A stretch of DNA of 53,298 bases from a virus, in the IMG/VR virus record IMGVR_UViG_3300042691_044167, positions 1 through 53,298 of that record; one strand, written 5' to 3'. Of this stretch, positions 17,579 to 25,620 are shown piece by piece. The position numbers and the translations under genes were made by a program. Under the pieces are notes generated by a model. The model ran no database searches. It saw nothing but the letters and a program-made list of their open reading frames with translations, and was not told the origin of the DNA. Each line of letters begins with the position of its first letter. Position 1 is the first letter of the stretch.

Positions 17579-18036
17579 TTCAATTCCTTTAATTTTCTTT
17601 TGTATTTTTCATCAACGAGCGCACGCTCAAATTTAGGGTCGATAAAGTAGACATGTTCATCATCAAGAATCTCACCATCTTCGTCTACGTATTCCACACA
17701 TTCTTTCTCAAACTCTCCAGCCCCAATATGGTATGTCTTTTCTCTTGTTTGAGTGTAGTCCTCAACTGGTATGCTGGCTCCCACCACTACATACTCATGA
17801 TTGATTTTGACGTTCTTCCTAACTCGGTTGTAATCAGAAGTCGGCACTAAAAAGTATTGACCTTGCGTGCTGGATTCTCCAAACGGCAGCATAAAATAAT
17901 CAAAGTTATTTAATGTCTTGTAATTCGCAGATACGACATACAGGCCATCCTCATCAAACTCATCCATATCGTTTTCAAATTTTAAAAACGTTAATTCGCT
18001 CACTCTTTCTAGCCAATCGAACCATTGTTTAGTCAT
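17572..18036 (-). CDS. Hypothetical acidic protein upstream of exonuclease
   Basis: The 154-residue acidic protein is overlapped by the exonuclease start and is the first gene of the recombination transcript; a 28-nt box copy and a terminator lie just upstream. It has several beta-strand-like stretches (DGLYVVSANYKTL, then YFMLPFGESSTQGQYFLV) and an acidic segment ECVEYVDEDGEILDDEHVYFID, ending in a basic helix. A DNA-mimic or nuclease-modulating function would fit the acidity and position, but there is no motif to support it. Confidence 0.5.
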   Translation of the reverse strand: MTKQWFDWLERVSELTFLKFENDMDEFDEDGLYVVSANYKTLNNFDYFMLPFGESSTQGQYFLVPTSDYNRVRKNVKINHEYVVVGASIPVEDYTQTREKTYHIGAGEFEKECVEYVDEDGEILDDEHVYFIDPKFERALVDEKYKRKLKELKC

Positions 18037-18097
18037 ATTTAATTTCCAATTTTTTTTTGTTGTTATATAAATATGTTAAAATGGAAAATGTGTTATT

Positions 18098-18125
18098 GGA
18101 AGTAGAATTTGAGTTTATTTTTCTA
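18098..18125 (-). promoter_or_regulatory. 28-nt early-region box, copy 2
   Basis: The minus-strand sequence starts TAGAAAAAT and ends TTCTACTTCC, again spanning exactly 28 nt. It is the most diverged copy, with TTCTACTT instead of TTCAACTT. It lies in the leader of the gene that begins at 18036, just past the terminator of the preceding transcript. Confidence 0.4.
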
Positions 18126-18160
18126 CTTTTATTAGATATTTACAATGAGGAATTTTGGGC

Positions 18161-18191
18161 AAAAAAAGGGGAGGGACAACTTGCCCCCCCC
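18161..18191 (-). terminator. Intrinsic terminator on the minus strand
   Basis: On the minus strand GGGGGGGG and CCCTCCCC pair around the loop CAAGTTGT (one G-T pair) and are followed directly by seven T residues. It sits 10 nt beyond the stop of the 62-residue coiled-coil gene and separates that transcript from the recombination genes. Confidence 0.75.
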
Positions 18192-18200
18192 TGCGGGTTT

Positions 18201-18389
18201 TTAAAGATATTCCGCAAGGAAATTTGGCGGAAAATTATTCTGAAGCTGTGCCCTAATTCTATCAACCTCATTTTGATAATGCTGCGACATCTCAATTTGG
18301 AACTCAATATTAGCGTTTACTTTGCCCATTTTATCCAAGAGGTCGTTGAGCATTTTTTTTAATTCATTAAAAAATTGTGCATCTGTCAT
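18201..18389 (-). CDS. Small coiled-coil protein
   Basis: The 62-residue protein is almost wholly helical with a heptad-like pattern (FNELKKMLNDLLDKMGKVN, then QHYQNEVDRIRAQLQ). It has no membrane segment. It begins 2 nt after the preceding gene, overlapping its ribosome site, and is followed by an intrinsic terminator. An oligomerisation or adaptor role is all that can be inferred. Confidence 0.5.
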   Translation of the reverse strand: MTDAQFFNELKKMLNDLLDKMGKVNANIEFQIEMSQHYQNEVDRIRAQLQNNFPPNFLAEYL

Positions 18390-18391
18390 TT

Positions 18392-18676
18392 TTACTCTCC
18401 CCCAACGACAGGATTTTGTTCCATATGCTTAAGGTAGTTGTAAATTACCTCTACCCCTCTTCTTTTAATATCCATGAACCGATGAAATTTTTCCTGATTC
18501 CCATCTAAACGGTCGAGTGATTGTTTTTCAAACACCAACAGAATTAACTCGTGCCTCATTTTAAAATTCTCAGCGGAAGTAGTATCGAGATACCAGGTAT
18601 TTATAGTGCCCTGAGAAAGTGTAGAAGTATCAAGCCATTCCATGGCGCATTTATCTTTTATAATTGTCATTTTCAA
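18392..18676 (-). CDS. Hypothetical small protein
   Basis: The 94-residue soluble protein starts behind AAAAGGAATTGAAA, the ribosome site used by several early genes here. It contains TWYLDTTSAENFKMRHELIL and a C-terminal helix rich in Arg and Lys (RFMDIKRRGVEVIYNYLKHM). No motif is recognised. A 28-nt box lies about 90 nt upstream, so it is probably the first gene of a short transcript with the coiled-coil gene. Confidence 0.5.
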   Translation of the reverse strand: MKMTIIKDKCAMEWLDTSTLSQGTINTWYLDTTSAENFKMRHELILLVFEKQSLDRLDGNQEKFHRFMDIKRRGVEVIYNYLKHMEQNPVVGGE

Positions 18677-18762
18677 TTCCTTTTAGTTTAATGTTATATT
18701 TTTATACACCCAAACATAAATTATCTGAATGTAATTATATGTTAACTTAAAGGTAAAAATAG

Positions 18763-18790
18763 TACAGTTGAATTAATTCGACTTTTTCTA
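18763..18790 (-). promoter_or_regulatory. 28-nt early-region box, copy 3
   Basis: On the minus strand the box begins TAGAAAAAG and ends TTCAACTGTA over exactly 28 nt, nearly identical at both ends to copies 1, 4 and 5. A TATAAT hexamer occurs 27 nt further downstream, before the start at 18676. Confidence 0.5.
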
Positions 18791-18845
18791 TTACTGGTTG
18801 ATGGATTTTCTCAATTCTTTGCTCTAGCCACTTTTTTCATTTTTT

Positions 18846-19442
18846 CTATTTTTCATGTTTGAAATTGATAACTAAAGATGAGGCTCTATCAATATGTTTG
18901 CCCCACAGGTGTTTCTTTTTGCCGCCGTAAAAAGTTATTTCAATATCGCTAATTTTAGTTTCATCTTCGTATTGCAATAAAACTGGGTTATGCCCCTTCC
19001 AAATGTTGATATCGCTAAAATAATATGACCTTTCACCTTCTTGAATTTTTAGGAAAAATGGCTTCTTCCCAATAATATCAAGCTGCATGATACAATACAC
19101 AGTTCCTCTTGCGGTCAACGAATAATCTAAGGATTCATGAGAATGACCCATTGTAGCTACATAATTAAAAAGTTCGACAATCGCCAGCGGATGAATTGGT
19201 TCAAAATTCTCCAGAATATATTTTTTGTAATCTTCTCCCACGGAAAAACGTCTTATGCTTTTTTCTAAAATCTCTCTAAATTCACTGACTCGTTCATGCT
19301 TATCCGCAATGTTTTTATAAATTTTTTCCCAACTCCCGTATTTTCTCTCATTCATACAAGGTTCCTCATCCATGCTTTTAGAAAGTTTTTTCAATCCCTC
19401 ATTCCGCATCTTGCAAAAATCATCGTAACTCATTGTTCCCAT
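18846..19442 (-). CDS. Hypothetical protein
   Basis: The 198-residue protein has a charged helical N-terminal half (with KLSKSMDEEPCMNERKYGSW) and a C-terminal half that looks beta-rich, with KIQEGERSYYFSDINIWKGH. The segment RSYYFSD is loosely reminiscent of the aromatic YYFVSKK motif in small proteins encoded at 22.8-25.6 kb, but too weakly to claim homology. It follows the 49-residue gene by 2 nt. No known domain was found. Confidence 0.5.
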   Translation of the reverse strand: MGTMSYDDFCKMRNEGLKKLSKSMDEEPCMNERKYGSWEKIYKNIADKHERVSEFREILEKSIRRFSVGEDYKKYILENFEPIHPLAIVELFNYVATMGHSHESLDYSLTARGTVYCIMQLDIIGKKPFFLKIQEGERSYYFSDINIWKGHNPVLLQYEDETKISDIEITFYGGKKKHLWGKHIDRASSLVINFKHEK

Positions 19443-19444
19443 AA

Positions 19445-19594
19445 TTATTTTTCTTGCTCTCGTTCATACACGTTGTCGCCGTCAATCACCAAGGACTGCC
19501 CGTTTTTAAATTTTAAAACAATCTCATTCCCATGTTCTTTTGTTTTTATCTTCATAAGTTCAATAAATTTTTGAAGCTCTGGCGTAAATTCCAT
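19445..19594 (-). CDS. Small hypothetical protein (49 aa)
   Basis: A 49-residue frame begins at 19594 behind AAAAAGGAACAAAAATAAA, a good ribosome site, and ends 2 nt before the next start. The product begins MEFTPELQKFIELMKIKT and ends with a strand-turn segment containing FKNGQSLVIDGDNVYE. It is a compact helix-plus-beta-hairpin sequence without membrane character. The ribosome site, the tight packing and the strand bias of the region support it as a gene. Confidence 0.55.
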   Translation of the reverse strand: MEFTPELQKFIELMKIKTKEHGNEIVLKFKNGQSLVIDGDNVYEREQEK

Positions 19595-19621
19595 TTTATT
19601 TTTGTTCCTTTTTATCGCGAT

Positions 19622-20338
19622 TTAATTCAGCAATTTGTTTTTTGGGGAATCCGCTGAAAATTTCTCTAACTGCTTTTCTAAAGATTCAATCCCTTCATCA
19701 ATAACACCTACCATTTTACGTACTTCTGAGTCAGTCATTTCTCTCAAATTATAGTGTTTTCCCTCGGTTTGTTGAGCTTCCTCTTTTTCCATCTTATCTT
19801 TATCTTTATAGGGGATGATCGCCATTCCAGGGGGAAGGTCGTTTTCAAAAATACCGCAAATAATTTCAAAACTATCATCTGGTTTAATAACTTTTAAACG
19901 CACAAACGCTTCAATAGCAAAAACGCAGGTAATCAAAAATTGCGAATGCCAAATACCTAGGTTGGCTTTCATAAAAAAGTCAGAGGCTTCCGTAACAAAT
20001 TTAATGCTTTTATTAAATTTTGCAGACATGTAATTAAGGGTTTGGATTAACGCAAAAGCTTTATCTTTTTCTGCAATATCTTTTTTCTCACGGAGTTCTT
20101 CAATAAAAGAGTGCAGCGCATCTCCATCAAAAAAACCTATCGGACGAACGGTTAATTCCCTTTCAAAAAACTCTGAATACCCAAAATGATTTCGTTTGCC
20201 TGCCGCTTGGTGCTGAACAATTCTTAAAACATCATCAATTGTTTCAACAGGGTTCTCTTGCAAATGATCACGGATCGCATTAACTGTATCGAGTATGCCC
20301 GCTCGATTGCTTTCTTTAATTTTTTCAGCTGTTCTCAT
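19622..20338 (-). CDS. Hypothetical protein
   Basis: The 238-residue mainly helical protein has a central segment (FALIQTLNYMSAKFNKSIKF) and a Cys-containing hydrophobic stretch (FLITCVFAIEAFVRLKVIK) that could be buried or membrane-associated. The C-terminal 60 residues are charged and helical (EGIESLEKQLEKFSAD). The start overlaps the preceding gene by 14 nt. No motif is recognised. Confidence 0.5.
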   Translation of the reverse strand: MRTAEKIKESNRAGILDTVNAIRDHLQENPVETIDDVLRIVQHQAAGKRNHFGYSEFFERELTVRPIGFFDGDALHSFIEELREKKDIAEKDKAFALIQTLNYMSAKFNKSIKFVTEASDFFMKANLGIWHSQFLITCVFAIEAFVRLKVIKPDDSFEIICGIFENDLPPGMAIIPYKDKDKMEKEEAQQTEGKHYNLREMTDSEVRKMVGVIDEGIESLEKQLEKFSADSPKNKLLN

Positions 20339-20684
20339 TTTTCTCTTTCCTTTCTAACTTCTCTAACTCTTTTAATACTTTTTCAAAACTTTGGATTGCC
20401 TCTTGATGTTTTTTGAACCCAAAAAACAATTTCGTGCCTCCAAATCCTATTAGCGTTCCTGCCAAAAATATTTGACTTAGGGAATGTGTAGACGTGATCC
20501 ATACCAAGCCGTTCATTACGGCAAGAATCGGCAAATCGCACTCTAGAATTAATTCAATTAATTTTGGTTTAAATTTTTTCCATGTTTTGGAAGAAACTTT
20601 TCCTTTTCCTAACGGCATGATGTGCCCTTTTTCAATCAACTCTTCAATCGTATCGTTGTCTAGATAGTATTCTTCTTTTTTCAT
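20325..20684 (-). CDS. Membrane-associated hypothetical protein
   Basis: I place the start at 20684, giving 119 residues, because this ATG overlaps the upstream stop codon as ATGA, the habit of this operon; a longer frame runs 36 nt further. The protein has a charged N-terminal region, two adjacent hydrophobic segments around residues 50-85 (LPILAVMNGLVWITS, then IFLAGTLIGFGGTKLFFGF) and a charged C-terminal coiled coil (SFEKVLKELEKLERKEK). It probably inserts in the inner membrane with both ends cytoplasmic. Superinfection exclusion proteins can look like this, but nothing more specific is visible. Confidence 0.5.
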   Translation of the reverse strand: MKKEEYYLDNDTIEELIEKGHIMPLGKGKVSSKTWKKFKPKLIELILECDLPILAVMNGLVWITSTHSLSQIFLAGTLIGFGGTKLFFGFKKHQEAIQSFEKVLKELEKLERKEKNENS

Positions 20685-21460
20685 GACTTTTCTTTCAATT
20701 TCCCTTCTAATTCCGCCCATTTATAAAGCACGAGGTCTGTAAATATATAAAAATCTGGCCAAGCAATATTTTTAAAATCGCGGTAATTTTTTATAGCATA
20801 CATAACATGTTCGTTAATTGTGTCCTCAATAAAACCGTCATCCATTAATTCTTTAACGTAATCTTTAAGAATAAGACCGTCTTTTTTAAAACATTCATGT
20901 TCCAATCGTTCGTAAAACTTTTTTGGTTGCAGCAACGACAATAAAATACGGTTATTTTGGGATTCCCCTTTTAGGAATTTGTCGTAAATTTCGGGAATCC
21001 AATAACCCGCCATGGTTCCCATGCGGGTGACATATCTAATCAAAAAATTGAGTTGCTCACTTTCTTTTAATATTTTTTGCGGATTTTTTTTAATTTTGTC
21101 TGCAACGTCGTCCCAAAAAGCATAAGCGGCATTGATATCGTTTCTTAAATCTAATTGATAATCGGCAGGTATTTTGTGTGTAAATTTAATTTCCTGGGTT
21201 TCAACATCCCTCTCCATAATTCCAAGGCTAATCAATTTCTTACAAATTTCTAAAATTGTGGGATGCGAATAATCGATTTTGCCATTTTGATTAAATTCCA
21301 AACTCAACAAACCAAGATCGCAAATGAGGCTCTCATCCAACTTATTAATTTTTTGAGCCATGTCATAATCAAATATATTGTTGAGACCCACATAGCCGCA
21401 CGCTTGATAAAATAATTCAGTGACCGCTGCAAACTCTTCTAAAATTTCTTCATCTGTCAT
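20681..21460 (-). CDS. Hypothetical protein
   Basis: The 259-residue soluble, helical, acidic protein contains CDLGLLSLEFNQNGKIDYSH followed by a winged-helix-like stretch (TILEICKKLISLGIMERDV, then TQEIKFTHKI). It also has an aromatic C-terminal region (YRDFKNIAWPDFYIFTDL). The winged-helix impression is weak. Its stop overlaps the start of the next gene. Function is unknown. Confidence 0.5.
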   Translation of the reverse strand: MTDEEILEEFAAVTELFYQACGYVGLNNIFDYDMAQKINKLDESLICDLGLLSLEFNQNGKIDYSHPTILEICKKLISLGIMERDVETQEIKFTHKIPADYQLDLRNDINAAYAFWDDVADKIKKNPQKILKESEQLNFLIRYVTRMGTMAGYWIPEIYDKFLKGESQNNRILLSLLQPKKFYERLEHECFKKDGLILKDYVKELMDDGFIEDTINEHVMYAIKNYRDFKNIAWPDFYIFTDLVLYKWAELEGKLKEKS

Positions 21461-21553
21461 GATTTTAATTCCTTTTCTTAAATTTGGTGATATTGGTTAT
21501 GCTTTTTTTTGCCTCACAAAACTCAACTTGTGACGTTTTGGTACGGGTTGGTT

Positions 21554-21961
21554 TTAATGAAGCGTTTTATTTTTTAGATTTTTTTTAAAAATATATTCCC
21601 AATCAGTTTTGTGGTTCATCATATTGATAAATGGGCTTTTGTCTTGCTTGTCGCTAAGGTTTGCAATAAAAATTAAAGCTATTTCTTTGCCTTCGTCATG
21701 ACAAACTGTAAAAGCTTCAATTTCAAAACCATTTTGAAAAATAGTTTCGATTTTAAAATTAAAACGATTTGCTCGGCACAGATTAGAAAAAGATTTTACA
21801 GCACTATTCCAGGATTCAAATCCAGGATTGAAGGGGAGGAATTTAATCACTTCTTCCCAATCATTATTTAAAAAAATCTCTAACTGCTCTAATAGAGCTT
21901 CGCAGTGACCCCAATCTTCTTCACTTATGCTGTGTAATTTTTTAAGTTCATCTTTTGTCAC
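21554..21961 (-). CDS. Hypothetical early protein, GTG start
   Basis: I place the start at the GTG at 21961, giving 135 residues beginning MTKDELKKLH. It has ATAAGGAAGAAA directly upstream and a short overlap with the preceding stop; an ATG further up would force an 80-nt overlap with the upstream gene. The protein has a helical, acidic N-terminal half (CEALLEQLEIFLNNDWEEV) and a beta-rich C-terminal half (FEIEAFTVCHDEGKEIALIF). The layout loosely matches the next two upstream genes, of which it may be a distant paralogue. Function is unknown. Confidence 0.5.
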   Translation of the reverse strand: MTKDELKKLHSISEEDWGHCEALLEQLEIFLNNDWEEVIKFLPFNPGFESWNSAVKSFSNLCRANRFNFKIETIFQNGFEIEAFTVCHDEGKEIALIFIANLSDKQDKSPFINMMNHKTDWEYIFKKNLKNKTLH

Positions 21962-22418
21962 TTTCTTCCTTATCCTTCCTAGCAATTCTGAAACAAAAGT
22001 TTTTATCTTCCCGTTGTACCTGCACACACTCCATCAAGGTTTTGTCTAAGTCGTGATCCAGAGAGGCATAGGTTCTAACTTGTGCAAAAGAAGTTGGATC
22101 CTCGCTTAACTTGTAAGAAATAAAGGTAGCTGTACCTTCTTTTATTTTGGTTTTTACTTCCTCTTTTTCAACAAAAAATATTTGTTGATAGGCATCTGGG
22201 AAAACTGGATTATCTATTTCAATAAAATCTATAGAATCCCAATCCTCTGCGAAACATGTTTTTAAAATTTTTTCAACTTCTGCATCATCCGTTAAATCAA
22301 ATAGTGCGTTGTATTTGAATTGCCAACAAATTTTACTAAATGAAGGTTGCCCTAATTTGAGTTCCATAAAAGGGTTGCCTTCATCATCGGTTACAAGGTC
22401 GCAAGTTTTTTTCGTCAT
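21948..22418 (-). CDS. Hypothetical early protein, paralogue A
   Basis: The 156-residue acidic protein is clearly related to the product of the next upstream gene. Both share the order ILKTCFAEDWDSIDFI / ILKICFEKEWGTLQFI, then QQIFFVEKEEV / GQIFFVDIKAT, then DPTSFAQVRTY / NPNAFAKITIF, and a C-terminal NFCFRIARK / KFIFKIIEK. No catalytic residues or known domain were recognised. The paralogous pair, overlapping by 4 nt, points to recent duplication and divergence, as in phage accessory or host-interaction genes. Confidence 0.6.
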   Translation of the reverse strand: MTKKTCDLVTDDEGNPFMELKLGQPSFSKICWQFKYNALFDLTDDAEVEKILKTCFAEDWDSIDFIEIDNPVFPDAYQQIFFVEKEEVKTKIKEGTATFISYKLSEDPTSFAQVRTYASLDHDLDKTLMECVQVQREDKNFCFRIARKDKEESDKR

Positions 22419-22828
22419 TTTTTCCCCTCGGTTTTCTTTTCTATGATTTTGAAAATAAATTTATCGTCTGGCGTCACTACTTCCACGTAGTCCATGGGTT
22501 TTTGCTCTGAATCGGGATGCTTAACCCAAAAAATTGTAATTTTCGCAAACGCATTAGGATTAGAAATAAGATGATAATTTTTTATTAAATCGTCCAATCC
22601 TTCTATTTTTTCTGTTGTTGCTTTGATATCCACAAAAAATATCTGACCGCAAATAGAGTCACCTATTAATTCTTGATCAGTAATGCTGATAAATTGAAGT
22701 GTTCCCCATTCTTTTTCAAAACAAATTTTTAAAATACTCTCAATCTGCAACCCTGTACTCATTGAGTACAAAGGGGTTCCCTTTGCATCGCTAGAGATTT
22801 TTAATATATCTTTAGAGGTAAACATCAA
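22415..22828 (-). CDS. Hypothetical early protein, paralogue B
   Basis: The 137-residue protein is paralogous along most of its length to the downstream neighbour, with shared ILKxCF, QIFFV and NPxAFA blocks in the same order. Both genes overlap their neighbours by 4 nt. The fold appears to be a helix followed by an extended beta sheet. The protein is neutral to acidic and has no membrane segment. I cannot name a family. Confidence 0.6.
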   Translation of the reverse strand: MMFTSKDILKISSDAKGTPLYSMSTGLQIESILKICFEKEWGTLQFISITDQELIGDSICGQIFFVDIKATTEKIEGLDDLIKNYHLISNPNAFAKITIFWVKHPDSEQKPMDYVEVVTPDDKFIFKIIEKKTEGKK

Positions 22829-23238
22829 CTAACCCCTCGGTTATCTTCCATTTCTTGATAAAAATTTATAATTTCGTGGTTAATAAAATATTTTGAAGCT
22901 CGCCCTCCAACCACAATCTCGATCGCAAAAGTTGAATCAATGACGTCTGGGATACCGCATATTTTAATGTTTTGTCCAGACGAAGCATGATAATTAAAAA
23001 AGTGAATTATTAATTTGGTACAACCGTCAACTCCTGAACGAATCGGTTCTTCTTGTGGGGAACTATAGGATTTTTTTAAATCGTATCTATGAAGCAAATT
23101 CAATAACATCTGATCCCTTTTGCCATCTTCGATTTTTTCGATAATTTCGTAATAGCGTTGGTAATCAACCTCTTTAAATTCTGATGTTTTCTTAGAATCA
23201 TTAGTGTAAAAATTTAAAATCTCACGGTAGTCAAACAT
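22825..23238 (-). CDS. Hypothetical early protein, YYFVSKK-like family
   Basis: The 137-residue protein ends with FAIEIVVGGRASKYFINHEIINFYQ, which fits the C-terminal pattern (aromatic-aromatic-Val/Ile-Ser/Asn-Lys followed by a Phe-containing helix) of the next upstream genes. The N-terminal half contains YQRYYEIIEKIEDGKRDQML, comparable to the Asp-Tyr-Tyr segments of those genes. It overlaps the next gene by 4 nt. Membership is weaker than for the genes at 23.7 and 24.2 kb. Function is unknown. Confidence 0.5.
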   Translation of the reverse strand: MFDYREILNFYTNDSKKTSEFKEVDYQRYYEIIEKIEDGKRDQMLLNLLHRYDLKKSYSSPQEEPIRSGVDGCTKLIIHFFNYHASSGQNIKICGIPDVIDSTFAIEIVVGGRASKYFINHEIINFYQEMEDNRGVS

Positions 23239-23248
23239 GGTAGATTCC

Positions 23249-23707
23249 TTAATTGGTCAGATAATGAAAATTCTCCAATAAATCCCTTCGTTTCTTTCTG
23301 AAATCCATAAATTTTTGAGAAACGTAACAGTACCTATTTTCAAGCGGAGCATCTTCGTAAACAATCTCTAAAGAATATACTAGTTCGATGTATTTGCGTG
23401 TGGATGGAACGCTTACTTCCAGCGTGCAGTACTCAATAGTAGCGATTTGGTTTGCCGTTTTATCTTCAGAATCAGTTGATAAACTATAAACAGGGTTGCC
23501 GTTTTCATCAATTTTTTCATAAACCGCGGCATCAGAAAACCAATCCCCTGAAAATCCATGATCTGCATTAAAATTAATATATTTAATATCCCCATGAATA
23601 CCTACATCATAGGTAGGCTCATCTATTAAAATAAAATCAATCCCATCGCTGACTAATTTTATAATTTCTGGATTGGTTTTTAAAATTCTTTTGGTTCTTT
23701 CGTCCAT
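23249..23707 (-). CDS. Hypothetical early protein, YYFVSKK-like family
   Basis: The 152-residue acidic protein has the N-terminal segment NPEIIKLVSDGIDFILIDEP, which parallels NPEIVDVIGRNEEFIETDQQ of the gene at 25.2 kb. Its C-terminal NRYCYVSQKFMDFRKKRRDLL parallels the YYFVSKKMYKFM ending of neighbours. The middle is beta-rich and acidic. It is one of a run of tandem small genes with the same two end motifs and different centres. Function is unknown. Confidence 0.55.
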   Translation of the reverse strand: MDERTKRILKTNPEIIKLVSDGIDFILIDEPTYDVGIHGDIKYINFNADHGFSGDWFSDAAVYEKIDENGNPVYSLSTDSEDKTANQIATIEYCTLEVSVPSTRKYIELVYSLEIVYEDAPLENRYCYVSQKFMDFRKKRRDLLENFHYLTN

Positions 23708-23735
23708 TTTATTTCCTTACTTTGTTTTTTCTAAG

Positions 23736-24164
23736 CTAAATTACTTCATCCAAATGTTTGTTTTTAAAAACAAATTCATAAGCCTTTTTACTGATAAAAT
23801 AAAAACTTTGTTCTTCGATTTTTATTTCAATGGCATATGCATTCTTGAAAACATAAGCTTCAAACTTGGCATTATTTTGCTCTACATTTGAGTTTGGATC
23901 GTCAATTTCAACATCCTTTTGTTCTAAGTATGAGACAATCACAAACGTGTGTGTGTCTCCATGCGGGCTAAAATCTTTTACCGTGGTGTGGTAATCGTAA
24001 ATATTTTCTTCAAAAATTTTATATTCATTGTCCACAAAATACATCGTTCCCAAAACTCGGCTGAGTTGATCCATAGCGTTTTTTAAGACAAAAATAGGCA
24101 CAAATTTGGATAAATCTAGCTTATTTTCTGTGGCTTGTTCGAGAAGGCTTCTATGCGGGTTCAT
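23736..24164 (-). CDS. Hypothetical early protein, YYFVSKK family
   Basis: The 142-residue protein ends QSFYFISKKAYEFVFKNKHLDEVI, nearly the same pattern as the upstream neighbour (TYYFVSKKMYKFMNKNQNIDQII). The preceding strands (FVIVSYLEQKDVEIDDPNS, then AYVFKNAYAIEIKIEEQ) also align with that neighbour in order. The acidic centre is variable. The two genes appear to be tandem duplicates that have diverged strongly. It starts behind AAAGGAAAAAAGAAA. Function is unknown. Confidence 0.58.
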   Translation of the reverse strand: MNPHRSLLEQATENKLDLSKFVPIFVLKNAMDQLSRVLGTMYFVDNEYKIFEENIYDYHTTVKDFSPHGDTHTFVIVSYLEQKDVEIDDPNSNVEQNNAKFEAYVFKNAYAIEIKIEEQSFYFISKKAYEFVFKNKHLDEVI

Positions 24165-24183
24165 TTTCTTTTTTCCTTTCAGT

Positions 24184-24212
24184 TAGAGGGGGGGGGGCTG
24201 TTGCCCCCTCTA
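24184..24212 (-). other. GC hairpin directly after a stop codon
   Basis: TAGAGGGGG and CCCCCTCTA pair around a loop that includes GGGGCTGTTG. The hairpin begins at the base after the stop of the 24213-24713 gene on the minus strand. There is no T-run, so it is more likely an mRNA stability or processing element than a terminator. A near copy, including the flanking CAGTTARA, lies at 25621-25636. Confidence 0.55.
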
Positions 24213-24713
24213 TTAAATCTCGTTAATGATTTGGTCAATATTTTGATTTTTATTCATGAATTTGTACATTTTTTTTGAAACAAAATAATAGGTATTGTCG
24301 TCTGGGGCATCAATTACCGCAGCATAAGCACCACGTTTTACATCATTCATGTATTCATTCCAATCAATTAAAGTACCATCCTCACGGTAATTCTCGCCGT
24401 TGTTGTCTGGAGATTCGTCATCAAAACGCTCATTCAAAAAACTAATTTCCACTGCCCAATCAGCGGTCTCTGTCGGCTCTGCTTCTCGAAATTCGCTGTA
24501 AGGAAAACCTTCTTCAGTTTTCTTTAAATCTTCCATGATCTCGAAATCTCTATCCTCATTTGACCATCGATGGCGTGGGCGAGCATTAAAACGAATCAAT
24601 TTCATAATCTTAATGCAATCATAGTAGCTATCTTCGTCTACTTGATAAAAATCATCTCTTTTGTTGGTTAAAATAGTGTCTAAAATTTTGTAATTGTTTT
24701 TTTCGTTAGTCAT
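24213..24713 (-). CDS. Hypothetical early protein, YYFVSKK family
   Basis: The 166-residue strongly acidic protein has an N-terminal block (LDTILTNKRDDFYQVDEDSY) comparable to the NPEI... blocks of relatives. A long acidic variable centre follows (FDDESPDNNGENYRED), then the family C terminus DNTYYFVSKKMYKFMNKNQ. The highly acidic centre could mimic DNA, as in some anti-restriction proteins, but that is speculation. A 28-nt box lies about 70 nt upstream and a GC hairpin directly downstream, so it may form its own transcript start. Confidence 0.58.
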   Translation of the reverse strand: MTNEKNNYKILDTILTNKRDDFYQVDEDSYYDCIKIMKLIRFNARPRHRWSNEDRDFEIMEDLKKTEEGFPYSEFREAEPTETADWAVEISFLNERFDDESPDNNGENYREDGTLIDWNEYMNDVKRGAYAAVIDAPDDNTYYFVSKKMYKFMNKNQNIDQIINEI

Positions 24714-24784
24714 TTTTTTTTCCTTTTCTGTAAATGTTAAACTTTTTTCTTATATTTTTATGTTAGTTTTGTTTTCCGTGTTGT

Positions 24785-24812
24785 TAAAGTTGAATTTTCT
24801 TTCTTTTTTCTA
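24785..24812 (-). promoter_or_regulatory. 28-nt early-region box, copy 4
   Basis: On the minus strand the box begins TAGAAAAAA and ends TTCAACTTTA over exactly 28 nt. The initial TAG is also the stop codon of the gene that ends at 24810. It lies about 70 nt upstream of the start at 24713. Confidence 0.5.
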
Positions 24813-25094
24813 CTGCTGGTTATTGGTTAAGCTCTTATTGATATAGTACTTGTCATCGCAGTATATCCAGTAAATAACGCCAGTTTTTCTGCATTCTTTT
24901 GCCGCTACGGCGGATTTAAATTTAGTGCCAATACCCATAAAGTCACGATCATCAGATGCCGCATCCCCTATTTGATTAAATAGCTCCTCCGCCACATTTT
25001 TATTTACCTCAATAAAATCGTTTAAATCCGTGTTTTGAAGTCTATAAAACTCTAAAAATTCTTTTAAATCTTCGGGTAATCTATTTGTAGTCAT
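24810..25094 (-). CDS. Hypothetical early protein, truncated YYFVSKK-like
   Basis: The start is placed at 25094 (94 residues, MTTNRLPEDLKEF) because AAAAAAGGAATTGAACAA precedes it; a longer frame extends 48 nt but lacks a ribosome site. The protein ends CDDKYYINKSLTNNQQ, resembling a shortened form of the YYFVSKK C terminus of its neighbours, and then stops inside a 28-nt box. It may be a truncated family member. The N-terminal half is helical. Function is unknown. Confidence 0.52.
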   Translation of the reverse strand: MTTNRLPEDLKEFLEFYRLQNTDLNDFIEVNKNVAEELFNQIGDAASDDRDFMGIGTKFKSAVAAKECRKTGVIYWIYCDDKYYINKSLTNNQQ

Positions 25095-25156
25095 TTGTTC
25101 AATTCCTTTTTTAGTTGGCAGTCGGTGACAAAATGTGACCAACTGATTGGTTAGGG

Positions 25157-25597
25157 TTAGGCTGTTTTTCTTTCGTCCATGTATCCCATGGGTTTTAAAA
25201 AATCAATGGTCGATTTTGAAACAAAAAATGTTTTTTGTTCATCTTTCCCGTTCGGTTTAATTAAAAAAGCAACGAGTTTTCCAAGCCTGGCGTGATCAGT
25301 TGTTGTGAACCAACGGTGAACTCTGGCTATTTGAGTCGGTATGCGTTCCTCATCTTCATCATCTTCATCAATTTGAACGTCATCATAGCCATAAGCATCT
25401 AACAAATATATGGAGCAATCGGACTCATCAATAACTTCATAAAGGCAATCCTCGCTTTCCCATATCTTCATGTCTTTTGAATCTATACAAAAATTCGCCA
25501 TACCACGAACAGCACAATCAAATTGTTGCTGATCTGTTTCTATAAATTCTTCGTTTCGGCCAATTACATCTACAATTTCTGGGTTATTTAATTTCAT
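25157..25597 (-). CDS. Hypothetical early protein, YYFVSKK-like family
   Basis: The 146-residue acidic protein begins with NPEIVDVIGRNEEFIETDQQ, matching the opening of the gene at 23.2 kb. It has a highly acidic centre (VQIDEDDEDEERIPTQ) and ends with KTFFVSKSTIDFLKPMGYMDE, the family C-terminal pattern. The conserved ends around a variable acidic centre are the hallmark of this tandem set. It starts behind AAAGGAATTGATACT. Function is unknown. Confidence 0.57.
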   Translation of the reverse strand: MKLNNPEIVDVIGRNEEFIETDQQQFDCAVRGMANFCIDSKDMKIWESEDCLYEVIDESDCSIYLLDAYGYDDVQIDEDDEDEERIPTQIARVHRWFTTTDHARLGKLVAFLIKPNGKDEQKTFFVSKSTIDFLKPMGYMDERKTA

Positions 25598-25620
25598 AGT
25601 ATCAATTCCTTTCAGTTAAA

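Noticed and set aside
24213-24713. DNA-mimic anti-restriction protein
   Set aside because: It is highly acidic, but acidity alone is weak evidence and no Ocr/ArdA-like pattern was seen; mentioned only as speculation.
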